Source: B2-G16 sp964528085
GTDB taxonomy: Bacteria; Bipolaricaulota; Bipolaricaulia; UBA7950; UBA9294
NCBI GenBank assembly: GCA_964528085.1
Contig: CAZGRE010000016.1
Coordinates: 1-27,124, forward strand
DNA length: 27,124 nt
Direction of reading: 5' to 3'
The stretch's first letter is position 1; each line of letters starts with the position of its first letter. The position numbers and the translations under genes are program-made. Below, one piece after another: positions 14,479 to 23,132 of this stretch. Below the pieces are notes generated by a model. It was not told the origin of the DNA. It searched no databases and worked only from the letters and a program-made list of their open reading frames with translations.

Positions 14479-15779
14479 CCAAGGTCTTTGCGCCCTGTGA
14501 TGCCGGCCAACACCTCGTCGACGGTGGGGGTATCCTCCCCGCTCCACCCGAAGGAGGAGATATCGAGCGACACCGAGAACTCGAAGTGCGATGCCACATC
14601 CGGCGCACTCGCCCGGAGCCGCTCGGCAGCGACCGCCGCCCCCTCCGCCGGCGTCTCGGGGAGGAGGGCGGCGAAACGGGTCTCGGCGACACGGAAGATC
14701 AGATCCACGTTGCGCAGGTTACTCACGAGGAACGTCGCCGTCCGGACGAGCACCTCGTCCCTCTTCTTCTGATCCCGGATTCCGACGGAGACATCGATCA
14801 GGATCAGCGAGGTCGGATGCTTGTACCTCTTGCTCTTCCCGAGCTCCCGTTCCAGGTGATCGCTCAGATGGGAGAGGTTGTAGACGCCGGTCAGCTCATC
14901 GAGGACGACCATCCTCCTCAACTCCTGCTCGTGGGAGTGAATGACCTTCGTCATCAGGTTGAACCCATCGATAAGCTCGCTTATCTCGTCGCGGACCGGG
15001 GTCCCGGGTACGCGGGGGGATGGCTGGGGAACCTCGACGTCGTACTTGCGCTGCGCGATGAGGGTCACAGCCCCCGCCAACCGGCCGATCGGCTTGGTGA
15101 CGATCGCCGAAAGGACGATGTAGAGGAGCCCTCCGAGTAGGAGGAACCCGAGGATCGAGGCGATCCCGAACTCCCACGAAAGCCTCGTTATATACGCCGC
15201 CTGCTCGGCGAGCGACATATCGACGATGACGACTCCGACGAGATCCGGACCGGAGTAGAGGGGGTGATAGGCGCGGAGGTAGGAGACACCACCGAGACGG
15301 ACGTTATCCACCTCCACCTCGTGGAGCATCTCGAATCGGCCGCTCTCCTCCTCTCCTATCGGCCGACCGACGACCGTCGGGTCTGTGCTCGCGACGACGA
15401 GGAAGCCGCGCGCGCTCACCCCGACGACCGTGATCGCCACGACCGACTCGTACCGGTCGAGGAGCCGGCCGATGTCGGCATCGAGCTCCTCTGAGTAATA
15501 GAGGACGTACTCCTTCTCCTGCATCGATTTCGAGATGACGGCGGCGACGCTCCGCGCACGCTGCTCGTATATCGACGTAATCGAGGAATACAACGAGACG
15601 AAGGCAACCCAGGACAGGGCACCGACGACCAGAAGAGCGATCGACAGTACGGGTACGATCAGCTTGACCCGAAGGGGCGTCCCATACCGGATCCAGGAGC
15701 GGATCCGCCAGAGAAGCCCCGGCCGGCCGAGGCCACGGACGGCTTCATCCCTCTTCCTCTCATCCTTTAGGTCATTCAA
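14475..15779 (-). CDS. Membrane sensor with HAMP and degenerate GGDEF domain
   Basis: A protein of about 434 residues. TM1 is at about 39-62 and TM2 at about 205-227. Between them lies a Cache-like extracytoplasmic domain of about 140 residues. HAMP covers about 228-285 (VTKPIGRLAGAVTLIAQRKY). A GGDEF-type domain starts at DELTGVYNLSHL, but GGDEF itself reads AETRF (365-369), the metal-binding DxDxFKxxND region reads DVSVGIRDQ, and the GHxxGD loop is lost through a deletion. It cannot make c-di-GMP and probably lacks GTP binding. I chose TTG 15779 because GGGAGG lies five bases ahead; another TTG at 15797 is in frame. The start overlaps the upstream gene by eight bases and the stop overlaps the protease start. 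A likely role is ligand sensing that signals through protein contacts. Confidence 0.85.
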   Translation of the reverse strand: MNDLKDERKRDEAVRGLGRPGLLWRIRSWIRYGTPLRVKLIVPVLSIALLVVGALSWVAFVSLYSSITSIYEQRARSVAAVISKSMQEKEYVLYYSEELDADIGRLLDRYESVVAITVVGVSARGFLVVASTDPTVVGRPIGEEESGRFEMLHEVEVDNVRLGGVSYLRAYHPLYSGPDLVGVVIVDMSLAEQAAYITRLSWEFGIASILGFLLLGGLLYIVLSAIVTKPIGRLAGAVTLIAQRKYDVEVPQPSPRVPGTPVRDEISELIDGFNLMTKVIHSHEQELRRMVVLDELTGVYNLSHLSDHLERELGKSKRYKHPTSLILIDVSVGIRDQKKRDEVLVRTATFLVSNLRNVDLIFRVAETRFAALLPETPAEGAAVAAERLRASAPDVASHFEFSVSLDISSFGWSGEDTPTVDEVLAGITGRKDLG

Positions 15780-18195
15780 CGTACCCTCCCTTCTCAAAGA
15801 AGCCTTCGGCGACCTCAGCCGGGAGCCTGCCGAACAGGCGGACCCGGCTGACCAACCCGTGCAGGACGGACGTCGTCAGGCGCGGGACAAGATCAGCGAT
15901 GATCCCGCGGAGATCGGGGTAGCGCTCGATGAGATCGCCCATGTAGAAGATGGCGATCCCCTCTCCCTCAACCGCCCCTCGATCGTCCTGCAACGCGACG
16001 AATCCGGATAGGGTGAGGGACTCCTCCAGGCTCGGCACGACGACGAGATCGGCCGCACCGAACTTGAGTAGAGCCTCTACCTCCTCCAATGTATCGGCCC
16101 ATTGGACCCCACGCCTACCGGGAGAGATCGAGTACGCCTCGAGCAGACCCTCTGCCTCAGGGAGGAATCGGGGGGCTGCGACGACGAGGGGGCCTTCTAT
16201 CTCTGCGGCGAGCGCGGAGAGTGTCGGCTCGGAAAGCCGTTCCGCAAGGGGCTTGGAAACGATGGCGACGGCCTTCTCCTCCGCCGGGATAGCGAGCGAA
16301 TCGATCCCCGTCTCACCGATCGGCTGGGAGGCCTCCCGTGCGGAGAGCCAGACGATGTCGACATCGCGTCTGCGGAGCGCATCCACCACCCTCCCGGCAT
16401 CCCCCATGCCGATCAGATCGATCGTCCGGTAGCCGCTCTCGATCAGGGCGATCCGGAGGATATGACCGAGGATCCTCTCCGCGATCCCGTCCGCCGTTCC
16501 GATCGCAACCCTCCCCTTCCACCCCGAATCAGGGAGGAAAACGCCGGAAGAGACGGTTCCCGCATCGGCCGCTTTCCACCGATTCCCGGCGACGTAAAGC
16601 GGGGCGGAGGCGTCGTTCTCGACATCGAACTCGGTGTTCCGATCGAACAGGTTGTTCACGATGATCGGGCTTGCTCCGTCTCCATCCTCGATCGCCTTCA
16701 CCCCGAACCGGGATAGGGCGCTACCCCCAAGGTTGAACATCTCATCCTGCTTGAGCCCAACCGTATTAAAGGCCATGGTGTTTCGCTCGATCCGCGTCGC
16801 CGGGCCGGTACGATGCAACAGAAGGCCGACTGAGTTGTGGGTGATCTCGTTCTCGGATATGTCCTCCCGGCCCGATGCCGCAAGGAACATCCCAATTGTA
16901 TTAGATCTTAGTCGATTTTCTGAAACGGTCAGGTTATCCGATCCGTTGATGAGCGCGACCCCTATATCGGACTGATCCTCGATCCTGTTGCGGAGGAGTA
17001 CCTCACCGGTTGAGCGGATTATGACGATCCCGAGGGACCCCTTTCTCACCTCGTTGTCGAGGAGCCTATCCCCCCCGCCGTCTGCAATGAATATCCCCGG
17101 CCCTTCCATTTCAGAGATCGCATTCCGAAGGATCCGGCTCTCCGATGATCCTTCAGTCTTGATCCCGATCACACCCGCGGCGAACGCGTTTGCAAGGATC
17201 AGCGACCTCTCACTATCTATGAGGCTGACCCCTTCACCGCCGAACCCCCTCAACGTGCAATAGGAGACCGCGTTCTCCCGGCTTTCCTTGATGACAACCG
17301 CAGCCCCGCCCACATCGACGAAAGACGTCCTTCTTATCCCATTCTGCACGGCCTGACTGAGGAGACAACCGGTCGATACATCCCTTATCAGAGTCTCCTC
17401 TATCCGATTCCCTTGGGCGTTTTCGATGACAACACCGGTCTCACCGCCGCGGATCGCGCCGTCCGAGAGGGTGTTCTCATTCGATCCTGCAAAACGAACA
17501 CCGGCATCGGTGAAGTCCTCGATCGTGACGGCGCGGATCTCATTCCCATCCGATCCTTCAAGGGATATACCCCGCTTCCCCCCGCTGATCCGAACGCGTG
17601 TGAGAAGATTCGCGCGGGAATCGACGAGCGCAATCCCGGTATCCTCGGGGGAGACGATCGTAAGATCCTGAAACGTGCTTCCCACAGAGGAGGAGACCTC
17701 TATAGCGGTCACCCCCCCTTCGATCCGGATGGAGGAGAACTCCCCCTCGGTCGAGCCGATGACCCGGATCCCTATCGGTGTCGAATCGATGGAGATTCGA
17801 TTCAGCCTGCACTTGGATCCCTCGATGCTGACCCCTATTGCCGGGGCGGAGATCCTCAATCGATCGAGGGTTACCCCGTCGGCGCGGATCGCGATCGCCG
17901 GCTCGCCCCCATCGCCTGCAACGAGAACCTCGCCGGTCGCTGCGATCGTCACCCCCGAGGTGGAGACGACGACCGGGCCGTGAAACGCCCCCCTCCCCGC
18001 CTGAAGGACGATCGTCCCGCCGGGCCCGACCTCTGCCAACGCCCCCATCAGGGTGGAGACGTCACGGGGGACGAAGATCGAATCCGCCGGCCAATGGGAA
18101 GGGAGGAGGAAGACCAAGGCGAGGGAGATACCGACGATCCCGATAAGGGCGAGCGAAAGCGCTCCGAGGCGCCTTCTTAAACGGTCCCGTTTCAT
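15772..18195 (-). CDS. Right-handed beta-helix protein fused to an OpuAC/QAT-type substrate-binding domain
   Basis: An 807-residue exported protein with a membrane anchor or uncleaved signal at about 13-31. Residues about 58-555 carry some twenty coils of about 23 residues of the NosD/PbH1 type, with patterns such as GISLEGSDGNEIRAVTIED and GVALINGSDNLTVSENRL. From about 563 the protein changes to a periplasmic binding fold: RVAIGTADGIAERILGHIL, VVDALRRRDVDIVWLS, a VQWADTLEEVEALLKFGAAD segment, LQDDRGAVEGEGIAIF and RYPDLRGIIADLVPRL. These match glycine betaine/choline (OpuAC, QAT) binding proteins in order. The ligand residues are uncertain and no ABC permease is nearby, so transport is unlikely; a sensory or binding role outside the membrane is more plausible. 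Its stop overlaps the sensor gene start. The ribosome binding site at 18195 is weak. Confidence 0.82.
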   Translation of the reverse strand: MKRDRLRRRLGALSLALIGIVGISLALVFLLPSHWPADSIFVPRDVSTLMGALAEVGPGGTIVLQAGRGAFHGPVVVSTSGVTIAATGEVLVAGDGGEPAIAIRADGVTLDRLRISAPAIGVSIEGSKCRLNRISIDSTPIGIRVIGSTEGEFSSIRIEGGVTAIEVSSSVGSTFQDLTIVSPEDTGIALVDSRANLLTRVRISGGKRGISLEGSDGNEIRAVTIEDFTDAGVRFAGSNENTLSDGAIRGGETGVVIENAQGNRIEETLIRDVSTGCLLSQAVQNGIRRTSFVDVGGAAVVIKESRENAVSYCTLRGFGGEGVSLIDSERSLILANAFAAGVIGIKTEGSSESRILRNAISEMEGPGIFIADGGGDRLLDNEVRKGSLGIVIIRSTGEVLLRNRIEDQSDIGVALINGSDNLTVSENRLRSNTIGMFLAASGREDISENEITHNSVGLLLHRTGPATRIERNTMAFNTVGLKQDEMFNLGGSALSRFGVKAIEDGDGASPIIVNNLFDRNTEFDVENDASAPLYVAGNRWKAADAGTVSSGVFLPDSGWKGRVAIGTADGIAERILGHILRIALIESGYRTIDLIGMGDAGRVVDALRRRDVDIVWLSAREASQPIGETGIDSLAIPAEEKAVAIVSKPLAERLSEPTLSALAAEIEGPLVVAAPRFLPEAEGLLEAYSISPGRRGVQWADTLEEVEALLKFGAADLVVVPSLEESLTLSGFVALQDDRGAVEGEGIAIFYMGDLIERYPDLRGIIADLVPRLTTSVLHGLVSRVRLFGRLPAEVAEGFFEKGGYVE

Positions 18196-18233
18196 TTACC
18201 ACACTTTAACACACGCATCGAACCGGGGTCCAA

Positions 18234-19883
18234 TCAACCGGCGAGGATCTCCTCAAGCGGCCGCGGGCGACCGATGTAAAACCCTTGTGCGCAATCGACC
18301 CCGATCTTGCGGAGGATCTCGAGGGTCTCACCGTCCTCCACGAACTCGGCGATCGTCCGCTTCCCGAGGCCGCTTGCGAGATGGACCATCGCCAGGACGA
18401 GGTGTTCATCGACCGGGTCGTGGGAGAGGTTACGGACGAAGCTCCCATCGATCTTCAGGTAGTCGACGTCGAGGTTCTTCAGCTGGTAGAACGAGGAGAA
18501 CCCCGTCCCGAAATCGTCGATCGCCACCTCACACCCCTGCTGGCGCATCGTCCTCAGAAAGTCCTTGGCGATATGAATGTTGTAGATCGCCGCCGTCTCC
18601 GTAATCTCCACCACCAGGCGGACCGGCCCGATCACCGAAAGCTTCTCCTCATCGGTCACCATCGCGAGGATCTCCCCATCGGTCAACGAGCGGGGGGAGA
18701 GATTGACTGCAAACGAGATATCGCCGGGGACCGAGGAATCCGAGATGATCTCTATGACCTTCCCCAGGACCCAACGGTCGATATCGCCGCTCAAACCGAA
18801 CTGCTCGGCGACATCGAGGAACGCGCCCGGAGGGATGACCTTCCCGTCGCGACCGATCAACCGGAGGAGGATCTCATAGCGGATGATTCGATCGGTCTTA
18901 AGATCGAGGATCGGCTGCCCGTAGAGGACGAACCCGTCCGTCTCGAGCGCCTCCCTGATCACCCTGAGCCAGTCGACGCGGCTCTCCGGGGCCTCGGGCC
19001 GCTCATCGTCAGGCGAGTAGATCGTAAACCGGTTCCGCCCTTCACCCTTGGCGCGGTACATCGCCATGTCCGCCTTCATCAACAGCTCGCTCGCCGATGT
19101 CCCATGCTCGGGGAAGAGGACGACCCCCATGCTCGCCGTGGTCCTGAGCGACTGCCCGCGGACGACGGCGGTATGCTTCTTTATCGCGTCTAGGAGGCGC
19201 TGGGCCGCTATCTTCGCCTGATCGCGATCGACGTTCGGGTAAAGGACGGCGAACTCATCTCCACCGAGCCTGGCGAGGACGTCTGACTCGCGGATCGTCG
19301 ACTTCATCCGGAAGGCGATGCTTGCCAGAAGCTCGTCACCGACATCGTGACCCAAACCATCGTTTATCTGCTTGAAACCATCAAGATCCATCCACAGGAG
19401 GGCTCCGTTACCTCCATACCTCCTCATCCGGGAGAGGTGCCGCTCGAGGATCTCGCTGAACTCGCGCCTGTTATACAGGCCGGTGAGAGGATCGTGGGTC
19501 GCCATATGCATCAAGCGCGCCTCGTTCCGCTTGATCCTCGTTATGTCGGTGACTATCCCCTCGTGATAAACCGTCCCACCCCCCGTTCTGAATGCACGGG
19601 CGTTCAGGACCGCCATGATCGGCGGGGAGTCCTTCCCTTTGAGGGTCACCTCCATGCTCTCAAGGCGGGCCTTTTCCTCTAGCCGGCGGGTGACCAATCC
19701 AGCGTCCTTCTCCGCTGCGAACAGTTCGGGCAACCTCACCGCTTTAAGCTCTTCTTCATCGCTGTAACCGAGCATCCGGACGAGCGCCGGATTGACGGAG
19801 ATAAACTCCCCGTCCCCGGTACAGCGGTAGATCCCGTTCAAGGCGTTCTGAAAGAGCCCGTCGAACCACTCACTCTCGCTCAT
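18234..19883 (-). CDS. PAS-GGDEF-EAL c-di-GMP turnover protein
   Basis: A 549-residue cytoplasmic protein. A PAS domain covers about 5-118 (FISVNPALVRMLGY, then VTDITRIKRNE). GGDEF covers about 128-290 with an intact RLGGDEFA (207-211), FKQINDGLGHDVGDE, and an RESD inhibitory site (198-201) at the correct distance. EAL covers about 305-545 with E337 in RYEILLRL, N394, E426 in VEITE, DDFGTG at 456-461, K477 in KIDGSF and E513 in IAEFVE, so the phosphodiesterase residues are complete. Both activities look possible; net direction is unknown. ATG 19883 has GGGAGGG five bases ahead. It starts 26 bases after the 105-aa gene and ends 38 bases before the beta-helix gene, so it probably shares their transcript. 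Confidence 0.93.
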   Translation of the reverse strand: MSESEWFDGLFQNALNGIYRCTGDGEFISVNPALVRMLGYSDEEELKAVRLPELFAAEKDAGLVTRRLEEKARLESMEVTLKGKDSPPIMAVLNARAFRTGGGTVYHEGIVTDITRIKRNEARLMHMATHDPLTGLYNRREFSEILERHLSRMRRYGGNGALLWMDLDGFKQINDGLGHDVGDELLASIAFRMKSTIRESDVLARLGGDEFAVLYPNVDRDQAKIAAQRLLDAIKKHTAVVRGQSLRTTASMGVVLFPEHGTSASELLMKADMAMYRAKGEGRNRFTIYSPDDERPEAPESRVDWLRVIREALETDGFVLYGQPILDLKTDRIIRYEILLRLIGRDGKVIPPGAFLDVAEQFGLSGDIDRWVLGKVIEIISDSSVPGDISFAVNLSPRSLTDGEILAMVTDEEKLSVIGPVRLVVEITETAAIYNIHIAKDFLRTMRQQGCEVAIDDFGTGFSSFYQLKNLDVDYLKIDGSFVRNLSHDPVDEHLVLAMVHLASGLGKRTIAEFVEDGETLEILRKIGVDCAQGFYIGRPRPLEEILAG

Positions 19884-19909
19884 CGATTCCCTCCCAGGCT
19901 GATGGGGAC

Positions 19910-20227
19910 CTACAGATCGGATAGGAGCTCCACACCGATCGCCGCCAGCCAACACAGAAAGCTCCGCTCGATCGTGGCATCGTAAAACTGAAGCGAACGT
20001 GGGCCGTGGGCCGTGGTGAACCGGCTGATATAAGCCATGATCTCATCCCAGTCCCCCTGCGGCATTCCATCACGGATCAGGCCGAGCTTATCGGTGCGGA
20101 GCGCCGAAAGGAGGTTCTCCACCGTGTAATCCTTGAGAGCTGCCACTTCATCAAAGGCGATATCCCGCCCTTCATCGAGGAGGCTCAATACCCCTTGGAC
20201 GAATTTCCTCGCTGAGCTCCGATACAT
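19910..20227 (-). CDS. Uncharacterised 105-aa helical protein
   Basis: I do not recognise this protein. It is mostly amphipathic helix, with no signal peptide and one hydrophobic C-terminal stretch (FLCWLAAIGVELLSDL) that is too polar at its ends for a sure membrane helix. Sequence such as RKFVQGVLSLLDEGRDIAF, with Trp and Asp in GDWDEIMAYI, gives no known motif. ATG 20227 is preferred over ATG 20230 because AAGGAGG then has a four-base spacing rather than one. It is the first gene of the minus-strand set that leads to the PAS-GGDEF-EAL protein, 26 bases downstream, so a regulatory partner of that protein is possible. The 139 bases upstream hold no convincing minus-strand promoter. Confidence 0.65.
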   Translation of the reverse strand: MYRSSARKFVQGVLSLLDEGRDIAFDEVAALKDYTVENLLSALRTDKLGLIRDGMPQGDWDEIMAYISRFTTAHGPRSLQFYDATIERSFLCWLAAIGVELLSDL

Positions 20228-20351
20228 CATCCCTCCTTATCAAGCGCCAGTTTAGTCGAGAACGGCTCTATCATCCGGACAAAGGTCATCCCCGTTCGTC
20301 GCTCCGATCCCGCAGGAACCCCGCTGGAGGTGAATCCCCCCTCCCGTCGGA

Positions 20352-20357
20352 TACAAT
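20352..20357 (+). promoter_or_regulatory. -10 box of the MATE gene, possible leaderless start
   Basis: TACAAT (five of six) ends nine bases before the ATG at 20367. No Shine-Dalgarno is present before that ATG and no good -35 box is seen. The spacing equals that of the response regulator gene. Confidence 0.45.
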
Positions 20358-20366
20358 CGGCCTCAT

Positions 20367-21767
20367 ATGTTCCGTAGATCAGCACAGCAACTCAGCGAAC
20401 GGCTCACCGAAGGGCCGATCATATCTTCCCTCCTTCGGCTGGCGTGGCCGGTGATGCTCGCGAATCTCTTGCAGACGATGTACAACTTCGTCGACCGCTT
20501 CTGGCTCGCGCGGTTGGGGAAGGTCGGGATCGCCGCCCTCGCCATATCCTGGCCGCTGATCTTCCTCATCCTCTCCCTCGGATCAGGGATCACAATCGCC
20601 GGGACGGCGCTCGTCGCCCAGTACACCGGCGCCCGCCGGTTCGAGGAGGCGAACCTCGCCGCCGGACAGGTCCTCGCGTTCACCGGGATCATCGCCGTCA
20701 TCCTCGCTGCCGCCGGCTTCTTCGCCGCCAGGCCGATCCTCTCGCTCATGGGGGCGGAAGCGATCCTTGTCGATACCGCCAGCGGCTACCTAAAGGTGAT
20801 CTACGCCGGGATACCCCTGATGTTCTCCACGTTCATCGTCACAGCGCTGTTAAACGGGGTGGGAGACACCATCACCCCGATGATCCTGATGGCGGCCTCG
20901 GTCGGGATCAACCTCGTCCTCGATCCGTTCTTTATCTTCGGGTGGGGGCCGTTCCCGGCATGGGGGGTGATCGGGGCTGCGGTCGCGACCCTGATCTCGC
21001 GCGGCCTTTTGGCGTTGACCGGCTTCATCCTCCTATTCACCGGGAGGCTCGGGATCCACATCCGGCCGCACCACCTGAGGCTCAGGTGGGAAATCGTACG
21101 GAGGATCGTCTCGATCGGTGGGCTCTCCTCGATCGGGCAGACGGGGACCGCCATCGGATTCAGCATCATGAACGGAGCGCTCGCCCGGATCGGGACCGCT
21201 GTATTGAGCGCATTCGGGATCGGGAACGCGTTCATCTCGATCGTGCTGATGCCGGCGATGGGGCTCGGCCAGGCGACGGCGACGATCGTCGGACAGAACC
21301 TGGGAGCGGATAAGCCTGATCGGGCGAGGAAGGGGGCGTGGGCCGGGATGAGCCTGTCGACGGTCATCCTCGTCCTCGCCTCCATCGTCGTCATCATATT
21401 CCGGACCGAGCTGATCCGCTTCTTCCTCTCCGACCCGGATGTGGTGGCGATCGGAACGGAGATGCTCCTTCTTGTCAGCTTCGCCTTCCCGTTCATGGGG
21501 ATAATCCAGGTCGTCGCCGGCGTTTACCAAGGTTCCGGGCATACCTTCTACTCGATGTTCTTCTCCCTGTTCCGATTGTGGATCCTCCGCGTCCCCCTCG
21601 TCTATCTCCTCGGGTTCACGTTCGGGATGGGGGCGAGCGGCGTCTGGTGGGCGATGCTCGCCTCGAACTTCGGCACCGCCGCCATCTCCCTCGCCTTCTT
21701 CCTCTCGGGAAACTGGATGCACCGGGTGATCAAGGAGGCGCCGATAACTGGGGAGGCGGAGGGTTAG
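20367..21767 (+). CDS. MATE-family multidrug/toxin efflux transporter
   Basis: A 466-residue polytopic membrane protein with about twelve hydrophobic segments in two halves. The N-terminus reads LTEGPIISSLLRLAWPVMLA, then QTMYNFVDRFWLARLG, the usual MATE opening. The second half starts near RIVSIGGLSSIGQTGTA, followed by GLGQATATIVGQNLGA, another family hallmark. Such proteins export cationic drugs or metabolites using a sodium or proton gradient; the coupling ion cannot be read here. The start at 20367 is fixed by homology, because the protein begins at the normal position, yet there is no ribosome binding site and a -10 box sits nine bases upstream, so the mRNA may be leaderless. It is divergent from the 105-aa gene and lies 62 bases before asnS. 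Confidence 0.93.
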   Translation: MFRRSAQQLSERLTEGPIISSLLRLAWPVMLANLLQTMYNFVDRFWLARLGKVGIAALAISWPLIFLILSLGSGITIAGTALVAQYTGARRFEEANLAAGQVLAFTGIIAVILAAAGFFAARPILSLMGAEAILVDTASGYLKVIYAGIPLMFSTFIVTALLNGVGDTITPMILMAASVGINLVLDPFFIFGWGPFPAWGVIGAAVATLISRGLLALTGFILLFTGRLGIHIRPHHLRLRWEIVRRIVSIGGLSSIGQTGTAIGFSIMNGALARIGTAVLSAFGIGNAFISIVLMPAMGLGQATATIVGQNLGADKPDRARKGAWAGMSLSTVILVLASIVVIIFRTELIRFFLSDPDVVAIGTEMLLLVSFAFPFMGIIQVVAGVYQGSGHTFYSMFFSLFRLWILRVPLVYLLGFTFGMGASGVWWAMLASNFGTAAISLAFFLSGNWMHRVIKEAPITGEAEG

Positions 21768-21770
21768 CCC

Positions 21771-21799
21771 TTGCAAACCGATTCGGGGCCTCCTAATCT
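21771..21799 (+). promoter_or_regulatory. Candidate promoter of asnS
   Basis: TTGCAA at 21771-21776, a 17-base spacer and TAATCT at 21794-21799. The -35 box is fair and the -10 box weak. It lies directly after the MATE stop, so asnS could have its own start or be read through from the MATE gene. Confidence 0.3.
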
Positions 21800-21829
21800 C
21801 TCCTCGAACTCGGCGTGTGGAGGGGACAG

Positions 21830-23125
21830 GTGAAGACGATAACGATCTGCGAGGCGCGGGAGCACATCGGGGAGCCGGTCACGATCCAAGGTTGGTTGTA
21901 CAACAAGCGCTCGAGCGGGAGGATCCTCTTCCTCCAGATCCGCGACGGGACCGGGACGATCCAGGGAATCCTGACAGAGCCAGAGAAACCTGAGCTATTC
22001 TCCCTTGCCGACCGCTTGCCGCGAGAGACCTCGCTCATCGTCACAGGCAAGCTCCGCTCCGATGAGCGCGCTCCGAGCGGATGCGAGCTCGACATCGAGG
22101 ATATCTCGGTCGTGCACGAGCCGACCGAGCCGTTCCCGATCGAGCTTAAGGAGCAGACACCCGGGTTCCTCATGGATCACCGCCACCTGTGGATCCGGAC
22201 CGGCCGCCAGGTTCCGATCCTGCGGATCCGCGACGCCGTATTCCGCGCCTTCCGGGAGTTCTTCCACGAGCGGGGGTTCATCGCCACCGAAGCCCCGATC
22301 CTGACCGGAACGTCGGTCGAAGGGACGACGACCCTGTTCTCCCTCGACTACTTCGGAGAGACGGCCTATCTGAACCAGAGCGGGCAGCTCTACCTGGAAG
22401 CGACCGCCATGGCACTGGGAAGGGTCTACTGGATCGGCCCGGCGTTCCGCGCGGAGAAATCGAAGACGCGAAAGCACGTGACCGAATTCTGGATCGGCGA
22501 GGCGGAGATGGCCTTCTGCGACCATGACGCGAATCTGAAGCTCCAGGAGGAGCTCCTCGCCCACATCGTCGAGGCGACGATCGAGGAGAGGCGGAGTGAA
22601 CTCGACTCCCTCGGTAGGGATATATCCCTCCTCCGCGAAGAGGTGAAGGGACCGTTCCCCCGCATCGATTATGCGGATGCCATCAAGGTCCTGAACGAAA
22701 AAGGCCACGAAATCTCGTTCGGGGACGACTTCGGTGCGCCGGAGGAGAGCACGCTCGGCGATCTATTCGGAAAGCCCGTCTTCGTGGAACGCTTCCCCTC
22801 CTCGTTGAAGCCGTTCTACATGAAGCGGTGCGAGGACGACCCGACGCGCGTCCTCGCCGCCGACCTGATCGCACCCGAGGGGTACGGGGAGATCATCGGA
22901 GGGAGCCAGCGTGTCGACACGGTCGAGGGGCTCACCACGCAGCTTAAGGAGAAGGGGCTCCCGATCGATCCGTACGAATGGTACATCGACCTTCGCCGGT
23001 ACGGATCGGTCCCCCACTCCGGGTTCGGGATGGGGCTTGCACGGGTGATAGCGTGGATCTGCGGGGTTCCCCACATCCGCGAGGTAATCCCGTTCCCACG
23101 CCAGATCCACCGCCTCTACCCCTAG
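21830..23125 (+). CDS. asnS: Asparaginyl-tRNA synthetase
   Basis: Class IIb synthetase that charges tRNA(Asn) with asparagine. A 431-residue protein with an N-terminal OB anticodon-binding domain (VTIQGWLYNKRSSGRILF, then QIRDGTGTIQGI) and a catalytic domain carrying motif 2 IGPAFRAEKSKTRKHVTEFW and motif 3 SGFGMGLARVIAWICG. EIIGGSQR and RRYGSVPHSGFGMG fit AsnRS better than AspRS. Motif 3 has the invariant Arg but Ala in place of the usual Glu before it. GTG 21830 is preferred because GGAGG lies six bases ahead; the in-frame GTG at 21815 has none. Its TAG is seven bases from the stop of the convergent acyl-CoA synthetase gene, with no terminator between. A one-step AsnRS means tRNA-dependent amidation of Asp-tRNA(Asn) is not required. 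Confidence 0.92.
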   Translation: MKTITICEAREHIGEPVTIQGWLYNKRSSGRILFLQIRDGTGTIQGILTEPEKPELFSLADRLPRETSLIVTGKLRSDERAPSGCELDIEDISVVHEPTEPFPIELKEQTPGFLMDHRHLWIRTGRQVPILRIRDAVFRAFREFFHERGFIATEAPILTGTSVEGTTTLFSLDYFGETAYLNQSGQLYLEATAMALGRVYWIGPAFRAEKSKTRKHVTEFWIGEAEMAFCDHDANLKLQEELLAHIVEATIEERRSELDSLGRDISLLREEVKGPFPRIDYADAIKVLNEKGHEISFGDDFGAPEESTLGDLFGKPVFVERFPSSLKPFYMKRCEDDPTRVLAADLIAPEGYGEIIGGSQRVDTVEGLTTQLKEKGLPIDPYEWYIDLRRYGSVPHSGFGMGLARVIAWICGVPHIREVIPFPRQIHRLYP

Positions 23126-23132
23126 GAGGGCT

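Noticed and set aside
21033..21776. A 247-codon minus-strand frame opposite the MATE gene
   Set aside because: Composition is dominated by Arg, Asp, Pro and Glu, the usual pattern of antisense to a membrane protein in high-G+C DNA. No ribosome binding site or motif.
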